NCBI GenBank assembly: GCA_017455225.1
Contig: JAFTBL010000201.1
Location: 1-7,552, forward strand
Direction: 5' to 3'
Origin: Oscillospiraceae bacterium
GTDB lineage: Bacteria > Bacillota_A > Clostridia > Oscillospirales > Oscillospiraceae
DNA length: 7,552 nucleotides
Positions 1 to 5,385 of this stretch are shown one piece after another (the stretch's first letter is position 1; the number at the start of each line of letters is the position of its first letter). Both the position numbers and the translations under genes were made by a program. The notes below the pieces were generated by a model that saw only the letters and a list, made by a program, of their open reading frames with translations, did no database searches and was not told where the DNA came from.

Positions 1-253
1 GCTGGAGCCGTGGGTGCAGGGCAAGTTCTATGACCGGTTGGGACTGGGCGAGGAACGCTATACCCTGCTGGACGTGTCACTGCCCATCGTCACTGTGCCG
101 GTGCGGCCGGGGCGCAACCTGGCGGGCATCGTGGAGATCGCCACCATGAAGAACCGGCAGATGAAGTACGGCTATAACGCGGCGCAGGATTTTATCGACC
201 ATTTCGACAGCCAGGTGGACGCGGTCAGCCGCAAGAGCAAGGAGCAGGCATGA
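1..253 (+). CDS. hprK: HPr kinase/phosphorylase, C-terminal fragment (5' end outside the window)
   Basis: This is the last 83 codons of a gene that enters from the left edge; the reading frame starts at base 2 and stops with TGA at 251-253. HprK phosphorylates, and with its phosphorylase activity dephosphorylates, a serine of HPr (and of Crh in bacilli), thereby controlling carbon catabolite repression in Firmicutes. The fragment shows the family's conserved C-terminal block: YDRLGLGEE near the left edge, then VPVRPGRNLA (PGRN at bases 107-118), then IVEIATMKNRQMKYGYNAAQDF. The Walker A and HPrK signature regions lie upstream and cannot be checked. The stop codon overlaps the start of the next gene (ATGA), so the two are probably translationally coupled. 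The GTG at base 14 is an internal valine, not a start, because the family match continues to the left of it. The family assignment is secure; integrity of the whole gene is unknown. Confidence 0.93.
   Translation, partial: LEPWVQGKFYDRLGLGEERYTLLDVSLPIVTVPVRPGRNLAGIVEIATMKNRQMKYGYNAAQDFIDHFDSQVDAVSRKSKEQA
239..244 (+). promoter_or_regulatory. Shine-Dalgarno site for the ROK kinase, inside the hprK end
   Basis: AAGGAG lies 5 bases before the ATG at 250, within the last codons of hprK. It supports the start that forms the 4-base ATGA overlap, and it fits coupled translation of hprK and the kinase. Confidence 0.7.
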
Positions 254-1212
254 ACTATATCGGCATTGACGTCGGCGGTACCAATCTTAAGGCAGGCGTG
301 GTGGACGCCTCCGGCGCCATTCTCGCCACGAAAAAGCTGAAGATCGCCCGCATCACGGACCAGATGTCCCTTGCGAAGATCGTAATTCTCCTGTGCCGTC
401 AGCTGTGCGAGGAGGCGGCGATCCCGCTGGAGCAGGTGGCCTCCGTGGGGGTGGGCGTGCCCGGCGCGGTGGATATCCACGCGGGGTCTATTCTCTACGC
501 CTGCAATCTGCCGCTGCAGAATATCCCGCTGCGCAAGCTGTTTCACCGGGAGCTGCCCATGCCGCTGTACATTGAAAATGACGCCAACTGCGCCGCGCTG
601 GCGGAATACTTCGCCGGCGCCGGGCGGGGCAGCAAGCGGTTCGTGACCGTCACGCTGGGCACCGGGATCGGCGGCGGCATCGTGCACAACGGCAAGATCT
701 TTCACGGCTCCAACGGCATGGCAGGCGAGGTGGGTCACATGACCATCGTCTACGGCGGTGAGCCATGCCCCTGCGGCAGACGCGGCTGCTGGGAGCGTTA
801 CGCCTCCGCCTCCGCTCTCAAGCGGATGACCGCGCAGGCGGTGGAGGAGCACCCGGACGGGATACTGGCACAGGTGGTGGCGGACAACGACGGCCACGTG
901 TCCGGCCAGTCCGCTTTCATGGCGGCGCGGCTGGGGGATGACGTGGCCGCGGCGGTGCGTGATCGATACATCGGCTATCTTGCGGAGGGGATCATGAATG
1001 TGATCAACATTTTCCAGCCGGATACGCTGGCCATCGGCGGCGGCGTCAGCAACGAGGAGGACGCCAGCCTGCTGCTGCCTCTGCGGCATCTGGTGGAGCA
1101 GCAGAGCATGCCCGTCAACCGCGACAAGCGGACGCGGCTCGTGCGGGCGGAGCTGGGCAATCAGGCCGGCATCATCGGCGCGGCGCTGCTGGGCAAGAAA
1201 AAGCGCATTTAG
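250..1212 (+). CDS. ROK-family sugar kinase, probable glucokinase
   Basis: This is a 320-residue cytosolic kinase of the ROK family, the usual length. In order it shows the N-terminal phosphate-binding loop IDVGGTNLKAG (about residues 5-15), the block IENDANCAALAE (108-119) with predicted catalytic base Asp111, the loop GTGIGGGIV (137-145), the sugar-contacting motif E160-V-G-H163, and the ROK zinc site made by His163 with Cys173, Cys175 and Cys180 in CPCGRRGCWE. A second glycine-rich segment, AIGGGVSN (about 261-268), belongs to the ATP site. This motif set is typical of glucokinases (glucose + ATP to glucose-6-phosphate), but ROK members also act on mannose, fructose or N-acetylated sugars, so substrate is inferred. 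The start is fixed by a Shine-Dalgarno 5 bases upstream and the immediate DVGGT. It overlaps hprK by 4 bases and is followed 9 bases later by murB. No second transcription-factor domain is present, so it is not a ROK repressor. Confidence 0.9.
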   Translation: MNYIGIDVGGTNLKAGVVDASGAILATKKLKIARITDQMSLAKIVILLCRQLCEEAAIPLEQVASVGVGVPGAVDIHAGSILYACNLPLQNIPLRKLFHRELPMPLYIENDANCAALAEYFAGAGRGSKRFVTVTLGTGIGGGIVHNGKIFHGSNGMAGEVGHMTIVYGGEPCPCGRRGCWERYASASALKRMTAQAVEEHPDGILAQVVADNDGHVSGQSAFMAARLGDDVAAAVRDRYIGYLAEGIMNVINIFQPDTLAIGGGVSNEEDASLLLPLRHLVEQQSMPVNRDKRTRLVRAELGNQAGIIGAALLGKKKRI

Positions 1213-1216
1213 GAGG
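1211..1216 (+). promoter_or_regulatory. Consensus Shine-Dalgarno site for murB, overlapping the upstream stop codon
   Basis: A perfect AGGAGG begins inside the TAG stop of the ROK kinase (1210-1212) and sits 5 bases before the murB ATG at 1222. It fixes the murB start and suggests reinitiation by ribosomes finishing the upstream gene. Confidence 0.8.
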
Positions 1217-1221
1217 ATCGT

Positions 1222-2136
1222 ATGCTCTGGTATGAGGAACTGGACGCCCGGGCGGCGCAGGAGCTGCCCGGCGTGACCATACGGCGGGAGGAGCCGCTGG
1301 CAAAGCACAGCTCCTTCCGCATCGGCGGCCCGGCCCGGCGTCTGGCGCTGCCCCGCACCGGTGAGGAACTGACCCGGCTGGCGGCGCTGGGCGCGGACTG
1401 CGGCGCCCGGCCGCTGGTGCTGGGCAACGGAACCAACGTGCTGTTCCCGGACGAGGGGCTGGACCGGCTGGTGATCTCCACCCGGGAGATGACCCGCCTG
1501 TGGCGCAAGGGTGAGCGGGAGCTGACCGCCGAGGCGGGGCTGTCTTTGGCCCGGCTGGCGTCCTACGCCCGGCAGATCGCCCTGTCGGGGCTGGAGTTTG
1601 CCCACGGCATCCCCGGCAGTGTGGGGGGCGCCGTGGTGATGAACGCGGGCGCCTACGGCGGCGAGATGAAGGACGTGCTCACCGGCGCGGAGATCCTGTT
1701 CCCCGGCGAGGGGGTACGGCGTCTTACCTGCGGGGAACTGGCTCTGGGATACCGGCGCAGTTTGCTGACCGATATGCCCGGTGCGGTGGTGCTGTCGGCG
1801 TCGTTCCGTCTTACGCCGGGCGACGGCCAGGAGATCGGCCGGCGGATGGAGGAGCTGATGGCGCGCCGGATGGCGTCCCAGCCGCTGGAATACCCCAGTG
1901 CGGGCAGCACCTTCAAGCGGCCGGAGGGCTATTTTGCCGGCACGCTGATCGATCAGGCCGGGCTGAAGGGCCTGCGCATCGGCGGCGCGGCGGTGTCGGA
2001 AAAGCACGCGGGCTTTATCATCAACATGGGCGGCGCCACCTGCGCCGACGTGACGGAGCTGATCCGCCGGGTGCAGCAGACGGTGCTGGAGAAAAACGGC
2101 GTGTTGCTGGAGCCGGAAGTGCGGATCATACGGTAG
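1222..2136 (+). CDS. murB: UDP-N-acetylenolpyruvoylglucosamine reductase (MurB)
   Basis: MurB reduces UDP-GlcNAc-enolpyruvate to UDP-MurNAc with NADPH and FAD, the second committed step of peptidoglycan precursor synthesis in the cytosol. The 304-residue product opens with KHSSFRIGGPAR (28-39), then the FAD-binding segment VLGNGTNVLF (66-75) and the hallmark GIPGSVGGAVVMNAGAYGGE (129-148). GYRRSLL (176-182) carries the conserved Arg178. The substrate domain contains PSAGSTFKRPEG (225-236) with predicted proton donor Ser229, then AGLKGLRIGGAAVSEKHAGFIIN, and the C-terminal LEPEVRII with catalytic Glu299. All expected catalytic residues are therefore present. The length and the shortened substrate-binding domain fit the type II (Firmicute-type) enzymes rather than the longer E. 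coli type I, a classification based on memory of the families. It lies 9 bases after the ROK kinase and 10 bases before rapZ. Confidence 0.97.
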   Translation: MLWYEELDARAAQELPGVTIRREEPLAKHSSFRIGGPARRLALPRTGEELTRLAALGADCGARPLVLGNGTNVLFPDEGLDRLVISTREMTRLWRKGERELTAEAGLSLARLASYARQIALSGLEFAHGIPGSVGGAVVMNAGAYGGEMKDVLTGAEILFPGEGVRRLTCGELALGYRRSLLTDMPGAVVLSASFRLTPGDGQEIGRRMEELMARRMASQPLEYPSAGSTFKRPEGYFAGTLIDQAGLKGLRIGGAAVSEKHAGFIINMGGATCADVTELIRRVQQTVLEKNGVLLEPEVRIIR

Positions 2137-2140
2137 GGGG
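2135..2140 (+). promoter_or_regulatory. Shine-Dalgarno site for rapZ, overlapping the murB stop
   Basis: AGGGGG begins within the murB TAG stop and lies 6 bases before the rapZ ATG at 2147. It supports that start and repeats the stop-overlapping arrangement seen before murB. Confidence 0.65.
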
Positions 2141-2146
2141 AAGAGC

Positions 2147-3004
2147 ATGGAATTCTTGATCATATCGGGCCTTTCCGGCAGCGGAAAGAGTCAGGCGGCG
2201 TCCTATCTGGAGGACATCGGCTACTATACCGTGGACAATCTCCCGGCGGAGATGATGGTAAAATTCGCCGAGTTCTGCGTGGCCTCCGGCGGGCATTACG
2301 ACCGGGTGGCGCTGGTGTACGACGTGCGGGCGGGAGAACAGGCCTCCGTGCTGGTAGACGCCATGGAGCAGATCCGCGCGCTGGGCGTTATCTGCCGGAT
2401 GCTGTTTCTGGAATCTGCCACGGATACCATCGTCAACCGTTATAAGGAAACCCGTCGCATCCACCCGCTGGCCGGTGAGTGCCAGAGCATCCAGCAGGCG
2501 GTGTCGCTGGAGCGGGAGCGGATGCAGCCCATCCGGGATTTTGCCGACTTCGTCATCAACACCACCGCCTATACCAACGCCAAGCTCCGCAGCGAGCTTT
2601 TGAACCTGTTCGGCGGGCAGGGCGACCGGCTGGGGCTGAATGTGAATGTGCTGTCCTTCGGCTTCAAGCACGGGATCCCCATTGAGGCGGATCTGGTGTT
2701 CGACGTGCGCTTTATGCCCAACCCCTTCTATGTGGCGGATCTGAAGAACAAAAACGGACTGGATCAGCCGGTGCGGGACTTCGTGTTCTCCTTCCGGCAG
2801 ACCCACGAATTCATGGCGCAGCTGGAAAAAATGCTGTCGTTCCTGCTGCCCCTTTACGGCGAGGAGGGCAAGACGATGCTGGTGATCGCCGTGGGCTGCA
2901 CCGGCGGCCACCACCGCAGCGTGGCGGTGGCCCACGAGCTGGCGGCCTACATCTCCGAGGCGGGATATCAGGTCACGGAGAATCACAGGGACATTTCAAG
3001 ATAA
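2147..3004 (+). CDS. rapZ: RapZ/YvcJ family nucleotide-binding protein
   Basis: The 285-residue protein belongs to the RapZ (YvcJ, formerly UPF0042) family. The N-terminal P-loop domain has the Walker A motif GLSGSGKS (8-15), the family block YYTVDNLPAEMM (26-37), a YDVR segment (58-61) and YKETRRIHPL (99-108). The C-terminal domain holds SFGFKHGIPIEADLVFDVRF (170-189), NPFY (192-195) and GCTGGHHRSVAVAHELA (250-266). In E. coli RapZ senses glucosamine-6-phosphate and delivers the sRNA GlmZ to RNase E. In B. subtilis YvcJ binds and hydrolyses nucleotides and affects competence. The E. coli RNA mechanism should not be assumed here, because the protein ends in ENHRDISR without the lysine-rich tail of the enterobacterial protein. 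The start at Met-Glu-Phe places the P-loop at the normal distance. It sits between murB and yvcK, the usual Firmicute neighbour. Confidence 0.96.
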   Translation: MEFLIISGLSGSGKSQAASYLEDIGYYTVDNLPAEMMVKFAEFCVASGGHYDRVALVYDVRAGEQASVLVDAMEQIRALGVICRMLFLESATDTIVNRYKETRRIHPLAGECQSIQQAVSLERERMQPIRDFADFVINTTAYTNAKLRSELLNLFGGQGDRLGLNVNVLSFGFKHGIPIEADLVFDVRFMPNPFYVADLKNKNGLDQPVRDFVFSFRQTHEFMAQLEKMLSFLLPLYGEEGKTMLVIAVGCTGGHHRSVAVAHELAAYISEAGYQVTENHRDISR

Positions 3005-3016
3005 GGCGAGGGCAGG

Positions 3017-4006
3017 ATGGACGGTTTTCGGGAGGAAAAAAAGGACGTCAACGTGGTGGCCATCGGCGGCGGCACGGGACTTTCCACACTGCTGCGGGGG
3101 CTGAAGCTCTATACCGACCGCATCACAGCCATCGTTACCGTAGCGGATGACGGCGGCGGCTCCGGCGTGCTGCGGCAGGAGCTGGGCATGCTGCCGCCGG
3201 GCGATATCCGCCATTGCATGGAGTCGCTGGCCGGGAGCGAATCGCTGATGAGCCAGCTGATCCACTATCGCTTCACCGAGGGTGTGCTGGCGGGTCAGAG
3301 CTTTGGCAATCTGGTGCTGGCGGCGCTCAACGGCATACTTCCCAGCTTTGAGGACGCGGTGGCGGCGCTGAGTCAGGTGCTGGCCATCACCGGGCGGGTG
3401 CTGCCGGTGACCACCGCCGACGTGCAGCTGGAGGCGGAGTTTGAAAACGGCGTGCGGGTGACCGGCGAGTCCAGCATTGCCATGGCCAAGAAGATGCAGC
3501 GCTGCCGGATCCGCTGCGTGCGCCTGCTGCCGGAAAACGCGGCGGCGCTGCCTGCGGTGACGGAGGCCATTGCCTCCGCCGACCTCATCGTGCTGGGCCC
3601 CGGCAGTCTGTATACCAGTATCATCCCGGATCTGCTGGTGCGCGGCGTGTCCGAGGCTATTGCCGCATCGCCTGCGCTGAAGATCTACGTATGCAATGTA
3701 ATGACTCAGCCGGGGGAGACGGAGGGCTATACCGCCGCTGACCACCTGCGGGCGCTCTATCAGCACGGCGGCAGCGGCCTTGTGGACGTCTGCCTTGCCA
3801 ACGACGCCCCCGTGCCCCCGGCCGTGGCCCGCGCCTATGCCGCCGAAGGGGCGGAGGTGCTGCTGTGTGACACGGCGGCCTGCGAGGCCATGGGCGTGGA
3901 GGTGGTGTGCCGCGCCATTTCCACCGTGGAGAACGGACACGTGCGCCACAACCCCGGTCAGCTTGCCAGAGAGCTGCTGCGGCTGTACCGGGAAAGGCGG
4001 GGCTGA
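3017..4006 (+). CDS. yvcK: YvcK/CofD-like regulator of carbon flow to the cell wall (gluconeogenesis factor)
   Basis: This 329-residue protein of the CofD/YvcK superfamily has a Rossmann-like fold. Diagnostic blocks in order are VVAIGGGTGLSTLLRGLK (13-30), IVTVADDGGGSGVLR (39-53), LPPGDIRHCM (59-68), QSFGNLVLAAL (94-104), TGESSIA (149-155), LGPGSLYTSIIPDLL (193-207), VCNVMTQPGETEGYTA (225-240) and a C-terminal RHNP (310-313). In B. subtilis YvcK binds UDP-sugars including UDP-GlcNAc and is needed for growth and wall integrity on gluconeogenic carbon sources; it is not a lactyl transferase like CofD. It follows rapZ by 12 bases with a modest GAGGG-type ribosome site, and precedes whiA by 18 bases. 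The VADDGGGSG form replaces the bacillar VADDGGSSG, a variant I believe is common in Clostridia. The first ten residues are poorly conserved, so the exact start is slightly less certain than the family. Confidence 0.95.
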   Translation: MDGFREEKKDVNVVAIGGGTGLSTLLRGLKLYTDRITAIVTVADDGGGSGVLRQELGMLPPGDIRHCMESLAGSESLMSQLIHYRFTEGVLAGQSFGNLVLAALNGILPSFEDAVAALSQVLAITGRVLPVTTADVQLEAEFENGVRVTGESSIAMAKKMQRCRIRCVRLLPENAAALPAVTEAIASADLIVLGPGSLYTSIIPDLLVRGVSEAIAASPALKIYVCNVMTQPGETEGYTAADHLRALYQHGGSGLVDVCLANDAPVPPAVARAYAAEGAEVLLCDTAACEAMGVEVVCRAISTVENGHVRHNPGQLARELLRLYRERRG

Positions 4007-4010
4007 GAGG

Positions 4011-4016
4011 AAGGAG
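4011..4016 (+). promoter_or_regulatory. Shine-Dalgarno site supporting the GTG start of whiA
   Basis: AAGGAG lies 8 bases before the GTG at 4025. There is no in-frame ATG near the conserved WhiA N-terminus, and the GTG gives the expected M-x-S-F-x-x-x-V-K-x-E opening, so this site decides the start. The 18-base yvcK-whiA spacer is the longest gap between genes in the window. Confidence 0.75.
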
Positions 4017-4024
4017 AGAGGCTT

Positions 4025-4933
4025 GTGGCATCCTTTGCCGCCAACGTAAAAAGCGAGATCTGCCGCGGCGGTGTGCAGCGTCCTTGCTGCGCCCGCGCCG
4101 AGGCCTACGGTGTGCTGCTGTTTGCCAACACCTTCACCCCGGCAGAGGTGCGCGTCGTCACGGAGAGCAGGGAATTTGCCGCCCGGCTGCCCCGCCTTTT
4201 TCAGCGGGCGTTCGGTGTGAAGTTCGACGTGCTGCCGGAGGGAGAGCCGGAGCGGGGCAAGCAGATCTTCCGCATCACCGACCGGAGCAAGCTGGGCCGC
4301 ATCATTGACCAGTTGGGCTACGAGCCCGCCCAGATGCTGGCGCTGCACGTGAACTTCGGCATTCTGGAGGAAGCCTGCTGCCGTGCCTCCTTCCTGCGGG
4401 GCGCCTTTCTGGCGGGCGGCAGCGTGACCGACCCGGAGAAGCGGTCTCATCTGGAGCTGACCACCTCTCACGCTCAGGCCAGCCGGGAGGTGTCCGCCCT
4501 GCTGCAGGAGATGGGCTTTTTGCCCCGCACGGTGCGCCGGGGCGCCAACAGCGTGACGTATTTCAAGCAGTCGGAGCACATCGAGGATTTTCTCACCACC
4601 GTAGGGGCGCCTGCCTGCGCCATGGAAGTGATGACCGCCAAGGTGGCCAAGGAGATCCGCAACGGCGCCAACCGGGCGTACAACTGCGACATGGCCAACG
4701 TGAACAAGGCGCTGAACGCGGCGGCGGAGCAGCTGTCCGCCATCGAAAAGCTGCAAGGCGCCGGCCGGATCGAAACACTGCCGGACAAGCTGCAGCAGAC
4801 GGCGCTGTTGCGCCTTGCCAACCCGGAGGCGTCGCTGCAGGAGCTTGCCGTCATGAGCGATCCGCCGGTGAGCAAGTCCTGCATCAATCACCGGATCCGG
4901 AAAATACTGGAGCAGGCGGAGGGAATGAAATGA
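4025..4933 (+). CDS. whiA: WhiA family DNA-binding protein (sporulation/cell-division regulator homologue)
   Basis: The 302-residue protein matches WhiA throughout. The N-terminus SFAANVKSEICR (3-14) is followed by ARAEAYGVLLFANTF. A LAGLIDADG-fold region contains CCRASFLRGAFLAGGSVTDP (118-137), HLELTTSHAQ and FKQSEHIEDFLTTVGA (180-195). NRAYNCDMANVNKALNAAAEQ (216-236) leads into a helix-turn-helix domain with LANPEASLQELAVMSDPPVSKSCINHRIRKI (264-294). WhiA drives sporulation septation genes in Streptomyces; in B. subtilis it binds DNA and influences chromosome segregation and division without clear transcription-factor action. The homing-endonuclease-like fold is a DNA-binding relic; the family is not known to cut DNA. 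It starts with GTG, the only non-ATG start among the genes here. Its stop overlaps the next gene by 4 bases, so the cysteine-rich protein is probably co-translated with it. Confidence 0.96.
   Translation: MASFAANVKSEICRGGVQRPCCARAEAYGVLLFANTFTPAEVRVVTESREFAARLPRLFQRAFGVKFDVLPEGEPERGKQIFRITDRSKLGRIIDQLGYEPAQMLALHVNFGILEEACCRASFLRGAFLAGGSVTDPEKRSHLELTTSHAQASREVSALLQEMGFLPRTVRRGANSVTYFKQSEHIEDFLTTVGAPACAMEVMTAKVAKEIRNGANRAYNCDMANVNKALNAAAEQLSAIEKLQGAGRIETLPDKLQQTALLRLANPEASLQELAVMSDPPVSKSCINHRIRKILEQAEGMK
4918..4923 (+). promoter_or_regulatory. Shine-Dalgarno site for the cysteine-rich protein, inside the whiA end
   Basis: GGAGGG within the last codons of whiA lies 6 bases before the ATG at 4930. 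It supports the start that makes the 4-base ATGA overlap and shows that this small gene is a genuine operon member. Confidence 0.7.
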
Positions 4934-5382
4934 CAAAACAGGAACGGTGCGCCGCGGCGCTGGCGCTGCATCAGACCACGCTGAACTGTGCCCAGAGCCT
5001 GCTGGGCGCCTTTGCCGACAAGCTGCAGATGCCGCAGGAGCAGTGCTTTGCGCTGGGCAGCGGCTTCGGCGGCGGTATGCGTTACGGCGGCGTCTGCGGC
5101 GCGGTCAGCAGCGCGGTGATGGTGCTGGGCATGTGCTATCCCCACACGCCGGAGAACGGCATGGCGGGCAAGCAGCGCGCCACGGCGCTGACGAAGGAGT
5201 TTCAGCGCCGCTTTGCCGGGCGCTTCGGCGGCAAGCTGGATTGCCGGGAGCTGCTGCGGGAGAAGGATCTGCAGGGCACGGAGCAGTGCCGCCTTTTGGG
5301 CGCGGAGGCCCATTGCGACGTGCTGATCGTGTCTGCGGCGGAGATACTGTGCGATATGCTGAACGAGCTGGAACAGGAGTGA
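4930..5382 (+). CDS. C_GCAxxG_C_C-family cysteine-rich putative redox protein
   Basis: This 150-residue protein looks like the C_GCAxxG_C_C family of probable redox or metal-binding proteins. The recognisable parts are the early NCAQSLLGAF (Cys20), FGGGMRYGGVCGAVSSAVMVLG (46-67, Cys56), FGGKLDCRELL (99-109, Cys105) and a C-terminal AHCD (Cys129). Nine cysteines are present in all (7, 20, 39, 56, 69, 105, 120, 129, 141), of which 20, 56, 105 and 129 fit the family spacing. No signal peptide is visible and only mildly hydrophobic stretches occur, so it is probably cytosolic. The biochemical function of the family is not established; metal or Fe-S cluster binding and redox activity are inferences from the cysteines. 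Ser61 stands where I recall a conserved glycine in the CGAVTGA-type motif. It overlaps whiA by 4 bases and ends 3 bases before dnaE, so it is locked into the operon. Confidence 0.82.
   Translation: MTKQERCAAALALHQTTLNCAQSLLGAFADKLQMPQEQCFALGSGFGGGMRYGGVCGAVSSAVMVLGMCYPHTPENGMAGKQRATALTKEFQRRFAGRFGGKLDCRELLREKDLQGTEQCRLLGAEAHCDVLIVSAAEILCDMLNELEQE
5375..5379 (+). promoter_or_regulatory. Shine-Dalgarno site for dnaE
   Basis: AGGAG at the very end of the cysteine-rich gene lies 6 bases before the ATG at 5386. It fixes the dnaE start directly before the conserved FAHLHVHTEYSLLDG opening. Confidence 0.75.
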
Positions 5383-5385
5383 GCC

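Noticed and set aside
14..253. A complete 79-residue small gene starting at GTG 14.
   Set aside because: The same frame is open to the left edge and the HprK family match (LEPW…YDRLGL) begins before base 14, so this is the tail of a longer gene.
172..2163. A 663-codon minus-strand open frame, with similar ones at 2126-2986, 2996-4936 and 4888-7338.
   Set aside because: Each is in exact antisense register with well-recognised genes, crosses gene boundaries only where neighbours share a frame, and gives low-complexity His/Gln/Arg/Ala-rich protein. The lack of stops follows from missing TTA, CTA and TCA sense codons.
3140..3185. The YvcK phosphate-loop variant VADDGGGSG as a possible functional change.
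   Set aside because: Only one small residue differs from the bacillar VADDGGSSG, and I believe the GGGSG form is frequent in Clostridia. All other motifs are intact.
4007..4024. The yvcK-whiA spacer as a place for a promoter or terminator.
   Set aside because: It is 18 purine-rich bases explained by the whiA ribosome binding site, too short for either element, with no stem-loop or T-run.
4385..4465. A possible homing endonuclease or intein because of the LAGLIDADG-like FLRGAFLAGGSV segment.
   Set aside because: This is the normal N-terminal fold of WhiA. The rest of the protein, including the C-terminal helix-turn-helix block, matches WhiA and there is no interrupted host gene.
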